From NCBI GenBank assembly GCA_964436465.1, contig CAYTCV010000012.1, positions 1 to 38,078 of the forward strand: DNA of 38,078 bases. Reading direction: 5' to 3'. The notes beneath the pieces are model-generated. The model was given only the letters and a program-made list of their open reading frames with translations. It did no database searches and was not told where the DNA came from. How positions within the stretch are numbered: position 1 is the first letter of the stretch; each line of letters starts with the position of its first letter. The DNA comes from RBG-13-66-14 sp964436465. Its GTDB lineage: Bacteria > RBG-13-66-14. The translations under genes and the position numbers were made by a program. Below, piece after piece: positions 7,252-14,760 of the stretch.

Positions 7252-7351
7252 NNNNNNNNNNNNNNNNNNNNNNNNNNNNNNNNNNNNNNNNNNNNNNNNN
7301 NNNNNNNNNNNNNNNNNNNNNNNNNNNNNNNNNNNNNNNNNNNNNNNNNNN
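7252..7351. other. Assembly gap of 100 N
   Basis: Exactly 100 N, a conventional placeholder, so the real distance is unknown. Any reading frame drawn through it is meaningless. Whether the 5516-7194 and 7363-8396 gene sets form one operon cannot be told. Confidence 0.98.
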
Positions 7352-7362
7352 GGGAGGAGACC

Positions 7363-7695
7363 GTGCCTCACTTCTGCGACGCATGGGGCCCCGACGCCTG
7401 TAATATAGAGATAGACCCCCCGAACCTCGACGTGCAGGGGGATTTCTTCGTCGTCCGGGGGCGGGCGGTCAACCGGCTGGGGAGCACTCTGCCCCATCTG
7501 CAGCTCCGGATGGTCATGCACTACAAAGATTCCGGCCACCCGCCGATGCGCCAGGGCATTTACCACATCACCGACCGCGCCCTGGAGCCCGGAGAATCCT
7601 GCCCCTTCAAAATCGAGGGGGAGTACGACGGGGGGATGGACCACGTGGAAATCGACGTCTGGCCCTCGAATCCCGCGGGAGGTCTCCACCCGTGA
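7363..7695 (+). CDS. FxLYD-like domain protein
   Basis: A 110-residue protein starting with GTG; GGGAGGAG at 7352-7359 directly after the gap is a good ribosome binding site. The pattern VQGDFFVVRGRAVNRLG, then LQLRMVMHYKDSGH, then ALEPGESCPFKIEGEY resembles the immunoglobulin-like FxLYD fold (a G-x-V-x-N strand, a central D-x-G, a PGE turn and a final F). No signal peptide is visible, and the N-terminus (MPHFCDAWGPDACN) is Cys-containing, so either it is cytoplasmic or the true start lies in the gap. The stop overlaps the next gene's GTG (GTGA), so it is coupled to the NlpC/P60-like hydrolase. Function unknown. Confidence 0.6.
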   Translation: MPHFCDAWGPDACNIEIDPPNLDVQGDFFVVRGRAVNRLGSTLPHLQLRMVMHYKDSGHPPMRQGIYHITDRALEPGESCPFKIEGEYDGGMDHVEIDVWPSNPAGGLHP

Positions 7696-8396
7696 GGATG
7701 GCCCCCCTGCGCGCGACACCCGCCCTCTCGGAGCTGGACGAATGGCGGGAGGTTCTCTTCCTGGGCCCGTACAAGCACGCGGAAATCCACCGCGGCGACG
7801 TGGTCCTGGTGACCGACGAGGACGTGGACGACGTCGCCGAGGTGATGGGCGCCGTGGTGACCATGGTCACCCATTCGGTCTACTACCACGCCCTGGTCTA
7901 CGACCACGCCTGGCGCATCATCCACGCCTTCGCCACCGAGGTATTCGACGACGATATCCGGGACTTCTACCTCAAGAAAACCAACGTCACCCTGACCTGG
8001 CTGCGACCGCGGCACGCCGACCCGGCTAAAACAATCGGAGCGCGGGAGACCTCCGCCGTGGTCGAGTTCGCCCGGAGGCAGGTCGGCAAGCCCTACGACC
8101 TGTGGGCCAACCTGGCCTTCCTCTTCCGCGCCGACGGCGTGAGTCGCGTCCCCGACTGGCTCCGCACCCTGTTCCAGAACCGCAACTGGCTCGAGGACCA
8201 CGGTAAGTGGCACTGTTCCGAGCTCGCCGCCGCCGCCTGGTGGAGCGGCTGCGGGGTGCGCTTCGTAGACGACATGCAGAGCAAGACCTTCCTCTCGCCG
8301 GCCGACTTGAGCGACTCCATCTACGGGGACGTGGTCTGCTCGCTGAAGATAAAAAACGGCGGGTACCAGTTGCTCACCAAGCAGCGGGACGCCTGA
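7692..8396 (+). CDS. Permuted NlpC/P60 (YiiX/YaeF-like) papain-fold hydrolase
   Basis: A 234-residue protein. The circularly permuted NlpC/P60 order is visible: GDVVLVTDEDV near 35-45, then YYHALVYDHAWRIIHAF with the candidate catalytic His66, then QVGKPYD near 130-136, and finally KWHCSELAAAAWW with the candidate nucleophile Cys175. This His-before-Cys order matches the YiiX/YaeF branch, which cleaves amide or ester bonds in peptidoglycan peptides or acylated substrates. No signal peptide is seen, so it acts in the cytoplasm or is exported by another route. The GTG start overlaps the upstream stop; an internal ATG two codons later is an alternative. A strong terminator follows, so this ends the transcript. 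The substrate cannot be stated. Confidence 0.72.
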   Translation: MRMAPLRATPALSELDEWREVLFLGPYKHAEIHRGDVVLVTDEDVDDVAEVMGAVVTMVTHSVYYHALVYDHAWRIIHAFATEVFDDDIRDFYLKKTNVTLTWLRPRHADPAKTIGARETSAVVEFARRQVGKPYDLWANLAFLFRADGVSRVPDWLRTLFQNRNWLEDHGKWHCSELAAAAWWSGCGVRFVDDMQSKTFLSPADLSDSIYGDVVCSLKIKNGGYQLLTKQRDA

Positions 8397-8425
8397 GGTT
8401 TTTTTTAATAAACGCGATGCCGCGG

Positions 8426-8449
8426 GCGGACGGAGGTCCGCTTTTTTTT
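8426..8449 (+). terminator. Rho-independent terminator
   Basis: Stem GCGGAC (8426-8431) / GTCCGC (8436-8441) with loop GGAG and an immediate run of eight T. It ends the transcript of the NlpC/P60-like gene. Confidence 0.88.
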
Positions 8450-8574
8450 ATTAGGGGCGGATTATTTTTTTGCCCGGGGAAAGGGAGGACGGCACCGAAG
8501 AATCGACTGCGGAGCATTTGTCAACCGCATACTCGTCCGCATTTTATACATTCCCGACTAACTATACCGTTTTA

Positions 8575-8603
8575 TTGCATTATTCTTTCTTTCACCCTAT
8601 AAT
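8575..8603 (+). promoter_or_regulatory. Sigma70-like promoter of the TauE/SafE gene
   Basis: TTGCAT (8575-8580), a 17-nt spacer and a perfect TATAAT (8598-8603), set in an AT-rich island. The predicted start near 8610 leaves a leader of about 150 nt. Confidence 0.75.
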
Positions 8604-8762
8604 CCATTTTGCCTATGGAATTACTCAAGTTATTTACCACATTCCCGGAAGATATTACCGGACATCCCGGCACCCTTAAAAAAAACGACAATTCCGCCGG
8701 CCCCGGGGCCTCTTCCCCGGGCCGCGGAGCAGGCACTCATCCCCCCGACTCGAGGAGGCGCC

Positions 8763-9560
8763 ATGCTGACGCTGCCCGTCTGGGAACAGATTCTGCTTTT
8801 CGCCGGGGTCGGCATCGTCGCCCAGCTCATCGACGGCAGCCTGGGGATGGCCTACGGCGTAAGCTCCAACAGCCTGTTGATGGCCCTGGGGCTGCAACCC
8901 AAAATCGCCACCAGCTGCGTGAAGTACGCCGAGACCGGTACGACCCTGGTTTCGGGCATCTCGCACCTGGCGTTCAAGAACGTGGACAAGCGCCTGTTCC
9001 TGGGGCTGGTCTTCACCGGCGTGGCCAGCGGGGTGGTCGGCGCGTACCTGTTGACCGAGTTTCCCGGGGATTACGTCAAGCCGGTGGTCAGCCTGTACCT
9101 GTTGGTGATGGCGGTGCGCATCCTGTTGAAGGTACGCAACGGACGCCATGTGGCGGAAACGGAGAAGGAGGCCAGGCACTTCTCGAATCCCGTCCTGGCC
9201 GTTCTGGGGGCCATCGGCGGCTTCTTCGACGCCATCGGCGGCGGCGGCTGGGGGCCCATCGTCACCACCACCCTCGTCGGCGGCGGCCACGAGCCGCGCT
9301 ACGCCATCGGCTCCGTCAACACCGCCGAATTCTTCGTCACCGTCGCCCAGGCGGTGACCTTCGTGTCCATCGTCGGCTTCACCGAGTTCTGGCCCGTCAT
9401 CGTCGGCCTCCTGGGCGGCGGGGTCATTGCGGCCCCCTTCGCCGCCTGGGTTTGCAAGAAGGTCCCCCCCAAGGTGATGCTGATTCTGGTCGGCTGCCTC
9501 ATCTTCATCACCTCGAGCTACAGCCTGTGGAAGGGGCTGGACAAGCTCTTCTCCGGGTAG
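8763..9560 (+). CDS. TauE/SafE-family membrane transporter
   Basis: A 265-residue protein with about eight hydrophobic segments, typical of the TauE/SafE (DUF81) family of anion exporters for sulfite, sulfoacetate or related compounds. Two family-like repeats are seen. The first is near residues 15-65 (AQLIDGSLGMAYG, then KYAETGTTLVSGISHLAFKNVD). The second is near 145-200 (IGGFFDAIGGGGWGPI, then SVNTAEFFVTVAQAVTF). A hydrophilic loop around residues 120-140 (RNGRHVAETEKEAR) separates the halves. GAGGAGG precedes the ATG with about 4 nt spacing. It has its own promoter and a G/C stem-loop immediately after the stop, so it is a single-gene unit. No sulfur-metabolism genes lie nearby, so the substrate cannot be inferred. 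Confidence 0.85.
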   Translation: MLTLPVWEQILLFAGVGIVAQLIDGSLGMAYGVSSNSLLMALGLQPKIATSCVKYAETGTTLVSGISHLAFKNVDKRLFLGLVFTGVASGVVGAYLLTEFPGDYVKPVVSLYLLVMAVRILLKVRNGRHVAETEKEARHFSNPVLAVLGAIGGFFDAIGGGGWGPIVTTTLVGGGHEPRYAIGSVNTAEFFVTVAQAVTFVSIVGFTEFWPVIVGLLGGGVIAAPFAAWVCKKVPPKVMLILVGCLIFITSSYSLWKGLDKLFSG

Positions 9561-9592
9561 CGTGCCCCCTCCCCCCTTTGGGGGGAAGCACG
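9560..9592 (+). terminator. Stem-loop directly after the TauE gene
   Basis: GCGTGC (9560-9565) pairs with GCACGC (9587-9592), enclosing CCCCCC-ttt-GGGGGG (9571-9585). A strong hairpin without a T-tract; it overlaps the 9565-9612 repeat and may act as terminator or mRNA stabiliser. Confidence 0.45.
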
Positions 9593-9612
9593 CTTACGGG
9601 CTAGGGAGGGGG
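9565..9612 (+). repeat. G-rich intergenic repeat, copy 1
   Basis: CCCCCTCCCCCCTTTGGGGG at the left end and ACGGGCTAGGGAGGGGG at the right end, with a variable centre. The reverse complement of 15104-15150 matches it closely at both ends. A related 9-bp hairpin, CCCTCTCCC-ttcca-GGGAGAGGG (9624-9646) followed by CTAGGGTGAGGG, lies just downstream. Confidence 0.6.
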
Positions 9613-9681
9613 GTGCAGCTATCCCCTCTCCCTTCCAGGGAGAGGGCTAGGGTGAGGGTACGGGTAGGGAACGTATAAAAC

Positions 9682-9720
9682 GGCGGCCCGCGGAGGACTC
9701 GTCCTACGGGGCCGCCCTAC
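9682..9720 (-). repeat. GTAG-headed REP-like hairpin (R1)
   Basis: Stem GGCGGCCC (9682-9689) / GGGCCGCC (9709-9716), directly followed by CTAC (9717-9720), so GTAG heads the hairpin on the - strand. The loop holds a second small palindrome (GGAC-tc-GTCC). Confidence 0.6.
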
Positions 9721-9755
9721 GTCATCGCAAATACGGGTGCGTGTATAAAAAGCGC

Positions 9756-9797
9756 GGCGGGGATTGTATCTGCGACCGAAGGTAATCCCCGCCCTAC
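9756..9797 (-). repeat. GTAG-headed REP-like hairpin (R2)
   Basis: Perfect 10-bp stem GGCGGGGATT (9756-9765) / AATCCCCGCC (9784-9793), followed by CTAC (9794-9797). GTAG heads the element on the - strand. Confidence 0.62.
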
Positions 9798-9821
9798 GTC
9801 CATCCGCCACGAATCCAACCC

Positions 9822-9847
9822 GTAGGGGCGGCCCTCTGTGGCCGCCC
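9822..9847 (+). repeat. GTAG-headed REP-like hairpin (R3)
   Basis: GTAG (9822-9825), then GGGCGGCC (9826-9833) / GGCCGCCC (9840-9847) with a 6-nt loop. It lies in opposite orientation to R2, 24 nt away, as in REP doublets. Confidence 0.62.
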
Positions 9848-9888
9848 GCGGGCGGGGACGAGGACTCGTCCCATGCCCCACCCCCACG

Positions 9889-9913
9889 AAAAAAACGGCC
9901 CGCACGGGGCCGT
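9889..9913 (-). terminator. Terminator of the nitrilase-family gene
   Basis: On the - strand: stem ACGGCCC / GGGCCGT (9913-9907 / 9901-9895) followed by a run of T (A-tract 9889-9895 on +). It begins 3 nt after the stop codon of the - strand gene. Confidence 0.85.
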
Positions 9914-9916
9914 CTT

Positions 9917-10711
9917 TCACTCGCACAGCCTCCCGTAAAAATCCCGCCGGCGCCCGGCGAAGAGGTCGTTCCCCTGCACCGTCTTGTCCTCGGCCAGGGC
10001 GGTGTCGATTTCCACGGCGTAGAACCGCTCCTCGTTCTCACCGGCCCGCCCCAGCACCTCCCCCCGCGGGGTGACCACCTGGCTGCGTCCGATGAAGCGC
10101 ATCGGCTCGCCCCGCCACTCCTCCACCCCCACCCGGTCGGCCGTCACGGCGTAAACCCGGTTCTCCAGGCAGCGGGTGACCATGGCCTCGGGGCAGTGCG
10201 GCAGCACGAGGTTCGCCGGGTGGCACAGGAGGGTCGCCCCCTTCAGGGCGAGAATCCGCGCCGTTTCGGGGTAAATCCAGTCGAAGCAAATCATGAGACC
10301 GATTTTGGTCCCCAGGAGCTCGACCGGCTCCGGCTCACGGTCGCCGGGGGTGAAAATCCCCGGCTCGAAGCCGAAGAGGTGCAGCTTACGGTAGCCGGCC
10401 ACGGGGCCGTCGGGCCCGACGAGAAGGGCGCTGTTGAAGAGCCTTCCGCCGTCCAGCTCTGGCAGCCCGACGACGTAGTGGGCGCCGGTCTTTCGGGCCA
10501 GCTCCCGGAGCACACCGGCGGTCGGTCCGTCCAACGGCTCGGCCGCGGCCCGCATCGCCGCCGCCTCCAGGCAGTAGCCCGAGGTGGCCAGCTCCGGCAG
10601 GACCACGAGGTCGGCCCGGTGGGGGGAGAGGAGCTCGACCATCCGCCGCCGGTTGGACTCGGGCTCGCCGGGGCGGGGTTCTAACTGGAGGTAGCCGACG
10701 GTCAGCTTCAT
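9917..10711 (-). CDS. Carbon-nitrogen hydrolase (nitrilase superfamily)
   Basis: A 264-residue cytoplasmic amidase-type enzyme with the complete Glu-Lys-Cys triad: Glu40 in VLPELATSGY, Lys109 in YRKLHLF and Cys142 in GLMICFDWIYPE. The second-shell Glu in CHPANLVLPHCPEAMVTRCLENR also fits the family. These enzymes hydrolyse small amides, omega-amides, N-carbamoyl compounds or nitriles; the GxMICFDWxxPE form is common in omega-amidase/carbamoylase-like branches, but the substrate cannot be assigned. ATG start. It lies 37 nt downstream of the sulfatase-like gene on the same strand and is followed by a strong terminator, so it is the second gene of a two-gene operon. Confidence 0.88.
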   Translation of the reverse strand: MKLTVGYLQLEPRPGEPESNRRRMVELLSPHRADLVVLPELATSGYCLEAAAMRAAAEPLDGPTAGVLRELARKTGAHYVVGLPELDGGRLFNSALLVGPDGPVAGYRKLHLFGFEPGIFTPGDREPEPVELLGTKIGLMICFDWIYPETARILALKGATLLCHPANLVLPHCPEAMVTRCLENRVYAVTADRVGVEEWRGEPMRFIGRSQVVTPRGEVLGRAGENEERFYAVEIDTALAEDKTVQGNDLFAGRRRDFYGRLCE

Positions 10712-10748
10712 CGCAGAATCCGGTCGGTCCGGCGGAAACCCGCGCCTT

Positions 10749-12689
10749 TCATTGCAGGTAGCCGACGGCGCGGAGGTTCTCCAACTGGGCCGCCTGCTCC
10801 TCGGGGCTCAGGCCGCGCGCCCCCGGATTGTACTTGTCGCGCAGCTCGGCCTGCTCCGCGTCGTACTCCTCGATGCGCTTCAGAAGAAGGTCGCGGTTCT
10901 CGGGGAATTGAGCCCCGGCCTCGCGCTGCTGAGTCTCGTCCCAGGGCGTGAAGTAGGAGACATCGCCGGTGTCGCGGTCCAGGATGAGCGAGCCCTCCGG
11001 CGCGTGAACGGTGATTTGGTTGAACGGCCGACCTATTCGCACGAGATTCTGTTCGTTTCTCCGTTCGGAGAAGACCGCCCGCTCGGGGTCGGGGGGAAGT
11101 AACAGCGAGCGTCCGACGAGGGGCTTGGAATCGTACCCCACGCCGAGCACGTCCAGAACGGTGGGGAAGATGTCGGCGATACTCACCCGGTCGCCACGGA
11201 CCGTCCCCCCGGGGAAGACCCCGGGCCAGCGGACGATGAGCGGTACCCGCACCACCTCTTCGTACATGGTCAGGCCGTGACCCCACCCGTCGTGGTCCCA
11301 GAGCTCCTCCCCATGGTCGGCCACGAAGAAAATCGCGGTGTTCGCCAGCGCCCCGCTCTCCTCCAGGGCGTCCAGCATCCGGCCGATGACCTCGTCCTCG
11401 TAGCGCACCTCGCCCCGGTAGAGCTCGATGACCCCCCGGCGGTCGTCACCCTGGACGGCTTCGGGACCGTACGCAATGATGTAGCCGGCTAAGTCGAGAC
11501 CCAGGTTTTTACCCATCGGCACGTCGTACACCCAGTCGGGCACGAGGCGTTCCGGCGGGACGTAGGGCGCGTGGGGGTCGAAAAGATGGACGTAGGCGTA
11601 GGTTCCGCCTGCGGCCGTGAGCCTGGAGCTGAGCTCCACCGCCAGCTCCGGGGTGACGACCTTCGTCTGCTGCATGTCGCAGCGCAGGATGAGTTGGCCT
11701 AAATTGAAGGAAATCCAGGCGTAGAAGGGGCCGGTGGAGGAGGACACTATTCCCAGCAGCGGGGTGCGGAAGATGTCGTAGTTGACGTAGTCGTCGAAGC
11801 CCGCGTAGAGATTGGTGTACGGGAGGATGGCCGTGTTGCAGAACATGGCCCAGCAACGATACCCCTTCTGGGACAGAATCCCCTGCAGGTTCGGAAGGGC
11901 GTTGGGGAGCGGACGGAAACCGTCCACGCCGTGGACGGCGTGGGAGGTCCCGGTATAAATCGAGGCGACGGAGGGGATGGTCCAGTTGGAAGTCGAATAA
12001 CACCGGTCGAAGCGCACGCCCTCCGCCGCCAGGCGGTCGAGGTTGGGCGTGGGCACATCGCCGCCGAAGGTGGCGGCCACGTCGGCCCGGTGGGCGTCTG
12101 AGAGAATGACGAGGATGTTGGGTCCCGGCGAGGCCGCGTTCTCTTCGCCGTAGGTGAAGCCTCCGAGGGCGAAGACGTAGAAGACGACGAAGAGGAGGGT
12201 CGCGGCGCCCAGGAGCCACCCGGCGGCGCTCCGGACCCGGCGCTCGAGCCTGGGCCATTTTATCGCCGCCAGGACCAGGGCCGCGCCCACGGCCAGGCCC
12301 ATCGTGAAGCCCAACACGGTGCGGAGGTGAGTGAAAAGCGCCTCCAGTCCCACGGGCAATCCCAACACGCCGACCGTCACCGCCGCCACTGAGATGAGGC
12401 CGATGCGTTCCCGCCAGGTATCGGACAGCGGCCGAATATTTTCGGTCACGAGGGTGGCGACGAGCGCGATGACCAGGGACGCCGCGGCGCCGATGACGGG
12501 GAAGTAGAAGAGCGCCCCGACGATGAAGAGCAGCGTCTGGTGAAAACCGCCGCCGAGGAGGCCCCAGACAATGTTCCCGCCGCCCAGGATGAGCTGGGCG
12601 AGGAAGTAGTACGCCGTGTAGGCGTAGCTCACCAAAACGCCGAAGAGGGTCAGGCGCCAGGTCTTCGCCAGAATCGTCCTGAAGTTCAC
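10749..12689 (-). CDS. Membrane-anchored sulfatase-like alkaline-phosphatase-superfamily enzyme
   Basis: A 646-residue protein. Residues 1-180 hold about five hydrophobic segments (around 12-35, 50-82, 97-115, 125-143 and 157-177), placing the catalytic domain outside the membrane. The domain opens with NILVILSDAHRADV (metal-binding Asp198). The nucleophile region reads NWTIPSVASIYTG with Thr237 in place of the Cys/Ser of sulfatases and without the Arg of CxPxR, so a phosphotransferase or phosphohydrolase activity may be likelier than sulfate ester cleavage. ADHGEELWDHDGWGHG supplies further metal ligands. The C-terminus ends LRAVGYLQ. The GTG start has an extended -10 promoter 40 nt upstream. 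Substrate unknown; an envelope polymer or lipid is plausible. Confidence 0.82.
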   Translation of the reverse strand: MNFRTILAKTWRLTLFGVLVSYAYTAYYFLAQLILGGGNIVWGLLGGGFHQTLLFIVGALFYFPVIGAAASLVIALVATLVTENIRPLSDTWRERIGLISVAAVTVGVLGLPVGLEALFTHLRTVLGFTMGLAVGAALVLAAIKWPRLERRVRSAAGWLLGAATLLFVVFYVFALGGFTYGEENAASPGPNILVILSDAHRADVAATFGGDVPTPNLDRLAAEGVRFDRCYSTSNWTIPSVASIYTGTSHAVHGVDGFRPLPNALPNLQGILSQKGYRCWAMFCNTAILPYTNLYAGFDDYVNYDIFRTPLLGIVSSSTGPFYAWISFNLGQLILRCDMQQTKVVTPELAVELSSRLTAAGGTYAYVHLFDPHAPYVPPERLVPDWVYDVPMGKNLGLDLAGYIIAYGPEAVQGDDRRGVIELYRGEVRYEDEVIGRMLDALEESGALANTAIFFVADHGEELWDHDGWGHGLTMYEEVVRVPLIVRWPGVFPGGTVRGDRVSIADIFPTVLDVLGVGYDSKPLVGRSLLLPPDPERAVFSERRNEQNLVRIGRPFNQITVHAPEGSLILDRDTGDVSYFTPWDETQQREAGAQFPENRDLLLKRIEEYDAEQAELRDKYNPGARGLSPEEQAAQLENLRAVGYLQ

Positions 12690-12728
12690 TTCACCCGGTC
12701 CTTGGAATGGCGTCGCCGCTGCGTGAGA

Positions 12729-12757
12729 ATTATAGCAGATGGAATCCCCGATGACGG
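12729..12757 (-). promoter_or_regulatory. Extended -10 promoter of the sulfatase/nitrilase operon
   Basis: On the - strand: CCGTCA (12757-12752), a 17-nt spacer, then TGC directly before a perfect TATAAT (12734-12729). The weak -35 is offset by the TGn extension. Confidence 0.72.
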
Positions 12758-12776
12758 GTCCGGCGGGACCCCGTGA

Positions 12777-12806
12777 ATGACTCCGCTCCCGCGGCTGTGC
12801 TAAAAT
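12777..12806 (+). promoter_or_regulatory. Promoter of the RqcH gene, predicting a leaderless mRNA
   Basis: ATGACT (12777-12782), an 18-nt spacer, then TGC and TAAAAT (12801-12806). The -10 box ends 8 nt before the ATG at 12815, so transcription should begin at or next to the start codon. Confidence 0.55.
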
Positions 12807-12814
12807 TCCACCCC

Positions 12815-14506
12815 ATGTACGACGGCCTCACCCTCTGTTCCTACATCTCCCGTTGGCGGCCCCTCCTCGAGGGCGCGAAGGTCATCGACGCCCTCATCCT
12901 GGACGCCGCGGACCGCGCGACAAATGCGGAGCTGGAGGACGCGCTGCGCGCGGGGGCGGCGGTTGTGCTCGTCCTGAGCGGGGGCGGGGAGGAACGGGAG
13001 CTGGTGTTCGTCAATCCCGGGGTCCGGTCCGGCGTGTTCCTCTGGAAGCGGACGGGACTTAGGTGGGCCAAACCCCGAAGCGTGCGACGGAAACAGGAGG
13101 CCGGCTTCCTTAAACGGCGGCTGGCCGGGGCGGTGGTCGGCGAGGTGCGGCAGCACGGACGGGACCGGCTGCTGCGCATGGACCTCCGGGGGAGCGACGA
13201 GTTGGGCGACCCCACCTCCCTGGCGCTCCATTTCAGCCTCACCGGGCGCCGGGCGAACCTCGTCCTCGAGGCGGAGCCGGGGGTCATCTACGCCTGGCGG
13301 TCCGGTCCCCGCTACGGGGAGCCGTTCCAGCCGCTTTCGGGAGGGGTCGGAACGGTGGGGGAATACATTGCAGGTCGGCGCGGCGGTAAGATTACACCCC
13401 GGCGCAAACGGAGCCTGGCGGGGGAGCTCGTCCTCGGCGTGGACGGCGTCTCTTCCACGGCTGTCACCGAGCTCTTCCGGCGGCTCAATCTGGCGCCCGA
13501 CGTGGTTTTCGACCAGCTCGACGCGGGGACGCTCGACCGGCTGGCCGCGGAGGGGGACCGTCTCATCGCATCGGCGGACGAGGTGCGATTCTACCCCGCC
13601 GCGGGGGTCGTCTCCTCCCTGCCGCTCCTCGGCCTGGGCGATTCGCGCCCGGCGACGGAGGAGGACGAATCGGCGCTGGTCGCCCGTTTCGAGCGGGAGC
13701 ACCGCCGCGCGCTCCTCGCCGTCCGGCTCCGGGGTGAGCTGGACCGCATCACCGGCCGTCGGCGGAAGGCCGACCGGGACAAGGCGGACGCCCTGGAGAA
13801 GGCGGCCGGCGCCGATGACCTCATGCACGCCGGCCAGATGCTGCTGACTTCAAATAACGTCCGGGGGGCCGCCCCCGCCGACATCACCCTGCCCGAGGGC
13901 CGCGTCGTCGGGCTGGACCCGGAGGCCAGCCGCCTGGTCAACGCCCAACGGCTCTTCGAGCGGGCGAAGAGGAACCGTCGCTCCCTGGAGCACGCCGGTA
14001 TGCTGGACGACCTCATCGCGTCCCTCGACGCCGAGTACGACGAGCTCGCGGCGGCGCTGGCCCCCGACGCCCCCCTCGGAATTCTCACCGACCTCCACGC
14101 GCGGTACGTCGAGTCGGAGAAGCCCACGGAGAAAGGCGGACGCGCCCTCCCGGCCAAGGTGGGTCACCGGGAGCTGCCCGGGGGATTCACCCTCTACTGG
14201 GGTCGCGACGGGCACGCGAACCAGTACGTGACCTTCCGGCTGGCCCGGCCGGGCGACGTCTGGTTCCACGTCCAGCAGGGCTCCGGCGCCCACGTGGTCG
14301 TGCGCCGCCCGGACCGCGACGTCCCCCTGCCCTACGCCGTCATCGAGGAAGCGGCCGGGCTGGCCCTCAAGAACTCGTCCATGCGCACCGCCGCCCACGT
14401 GCCCGTCGTTTACACCGAGCGCAGGTACGTCCGCCACCGCCGGGGGGCGCCCGGCTCGGTGTTCTACGAGCGGGAGAAGGTGATTTACGTGGACGGAGGC
14501 ACTTAA
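12815..14506 (+). CDS. rqcH: RqcH/NFACT-family ribosome quality-control protein
   Basis: A 563-residue protein of the NEMF/Rqc2/RqcH family, which binds stalled 50S subunits carrying peptidyl-tRNA and adds alanine tails. The NFACT-N domain spans about residues 1-270: the start MYDGLTL matches the family, and GRDRLLRMD contains Asp117-Arg118, the Asp-Arg pair required for tailing in known RqcH. A coiled-coil middle (EREHRRALLAVRLRGEL and on) follows. The C-terminal NFACT-R domain holds GRDGHANQYVTF and GDVWFHVQQGSGAHVV. The ATG at 12815 is preferred over a GTG at 12773, which lies within the putative -35 region and adds 14 residues foreign to the family. There is no ribosome binding site, in line with a leaderless transcript. 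Confidence 0.9.
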   Translation: MYDGLTLCSYISRWRPLLEGAKVIDALILDAADRATNAELEDALRAGAAVVLVLSGGGEERELVFVNPGVRSGVFLWKRTGLRWAKPRSVRRKQEAGFLKRRLAGAVVGEVRQHGRDRLLRMDLRGSDELGDPTSLALHFSLTGRRANLVLEAEPGVIYAWRSGPRYGEPFQPLSGGVGTVGEYIAGRRGGKITPRRKRSLAGELVLGVDGVSSTAVTELFRRLNLAPDVVFDQLDAGTLDRLAAEGDRLIASADEVRFYPAAGVVSSLPLLGLGDSRPATEEDESALVARFEREHRRALLAVRLRGELDRITGRRRKADRDKADALEKAAGADDLMHAGQMLLTSNNVRGAAPADITLPEGRVVGLDPEASRLVNAQRLFERAKRNRRSLEHAGMLDDLIASLDAEYDELAAALAPDAPLGILTDLHARYVESEKPTEKGGRALPAKVGHRELPGGFTLYWGRDGHANQYVTFRLARPGDVWFHVQQGSGAHVVVRRPDRDVPLPYAVIEEAAGLALKNSSMRTAAHVPVVYTERRYVRHRRGAPGSVFYEREKVIYVDGGT

Positions 14507-14585
14507 GGCCCGCGGGTTCAGGTGGAGCGACTATCCCCATCTGTGCAGCTTAAAGTAGACTAAATGCCTGGTTCCCGCCTCCACG

Positions 14586-14615
14586 TTGGAAATTTTTTTT
14601 CAGCCCGTATATAAT
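14586..14615 (+). promoter_or_regulatory. Sigma70-like promoter of the 67-residue protein gene
   Basis: TTGGAA (14586-14591), an 18-nt spacer and TATAAT (14610-14615). The predicted start near 14622 gives a leader of about 138 nt. Confidence 0.68.
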
Positions 14616-14694
14616 ACTTATGGATATTAAGCTTCGGACTTTATCCAGGTCTTTTTTTTCTTACGTAAAGGGTGGCGTTACAAGGAGTTAAATC

Positions 14695-14739
14695 GTCGCA
14701 CACCGCATCGAGCCCGCAAACCGAGTTGCTCGCGGCGAC
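14695..14739 (+). promoter_or_regulatory. Nested stem-loop in the leader of the 67-residue protein gene
   Basis: Outer helix GTCGC (14695-14699) / GCGAC (14735-14739) and inner helix CGAGC (14709-14713) / GCTCG (14728-14732). The structure ends about 12 nt before the ribosome binding site, so it could influence translation. No known RNA family was recognised. Confidence 0.35.
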
Positions 14740-14760
14740 TATCGTGCATCCGGAGGGGGC

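Larger units (their letters stand above)
8397..8762. other. 366-nt intergenic region with terminator and promoter
   Basis: It contains the terminator at 8426-8449, an AT-rich block (8510-8660) with the TauE-gene promoter, and the GAGGAGG ribosome binding site just before 8763. The leader from about 8610 to 8762 shows no recognisable riboswitch, and no supported gene was seen. Confidence 0.7.
9613..9916. other. Intergenic region filled with hairpin repeats
   Basis: Three GTAG-headed REP-like hairpins (9682-9720, 9756-9797, 9822-9847), a CCCTCTCCC hairpin (9624-9646), a palindrome GGACGAG-ga-CTCGTCC near 9856-9871 and the terminator of the - strand gene. No coding sequence is supported. Confidence 0.65.

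Noticed and set aside
7070..7719. Reading frames running through the first N gap
   Set aside because: The gap length is a placeholder, so frames across it have no meaning.
9565..9847. CRISPR array
   Set aside because: The repeats are hairpins of varying sequence and spacing, without regular repeat-spacer periodicity or cas genes.
12773..12814. Earlier GTG start for the RqcH gene
   Set aside because: It lies within the putative promoter and the added residues do not fit the family start.
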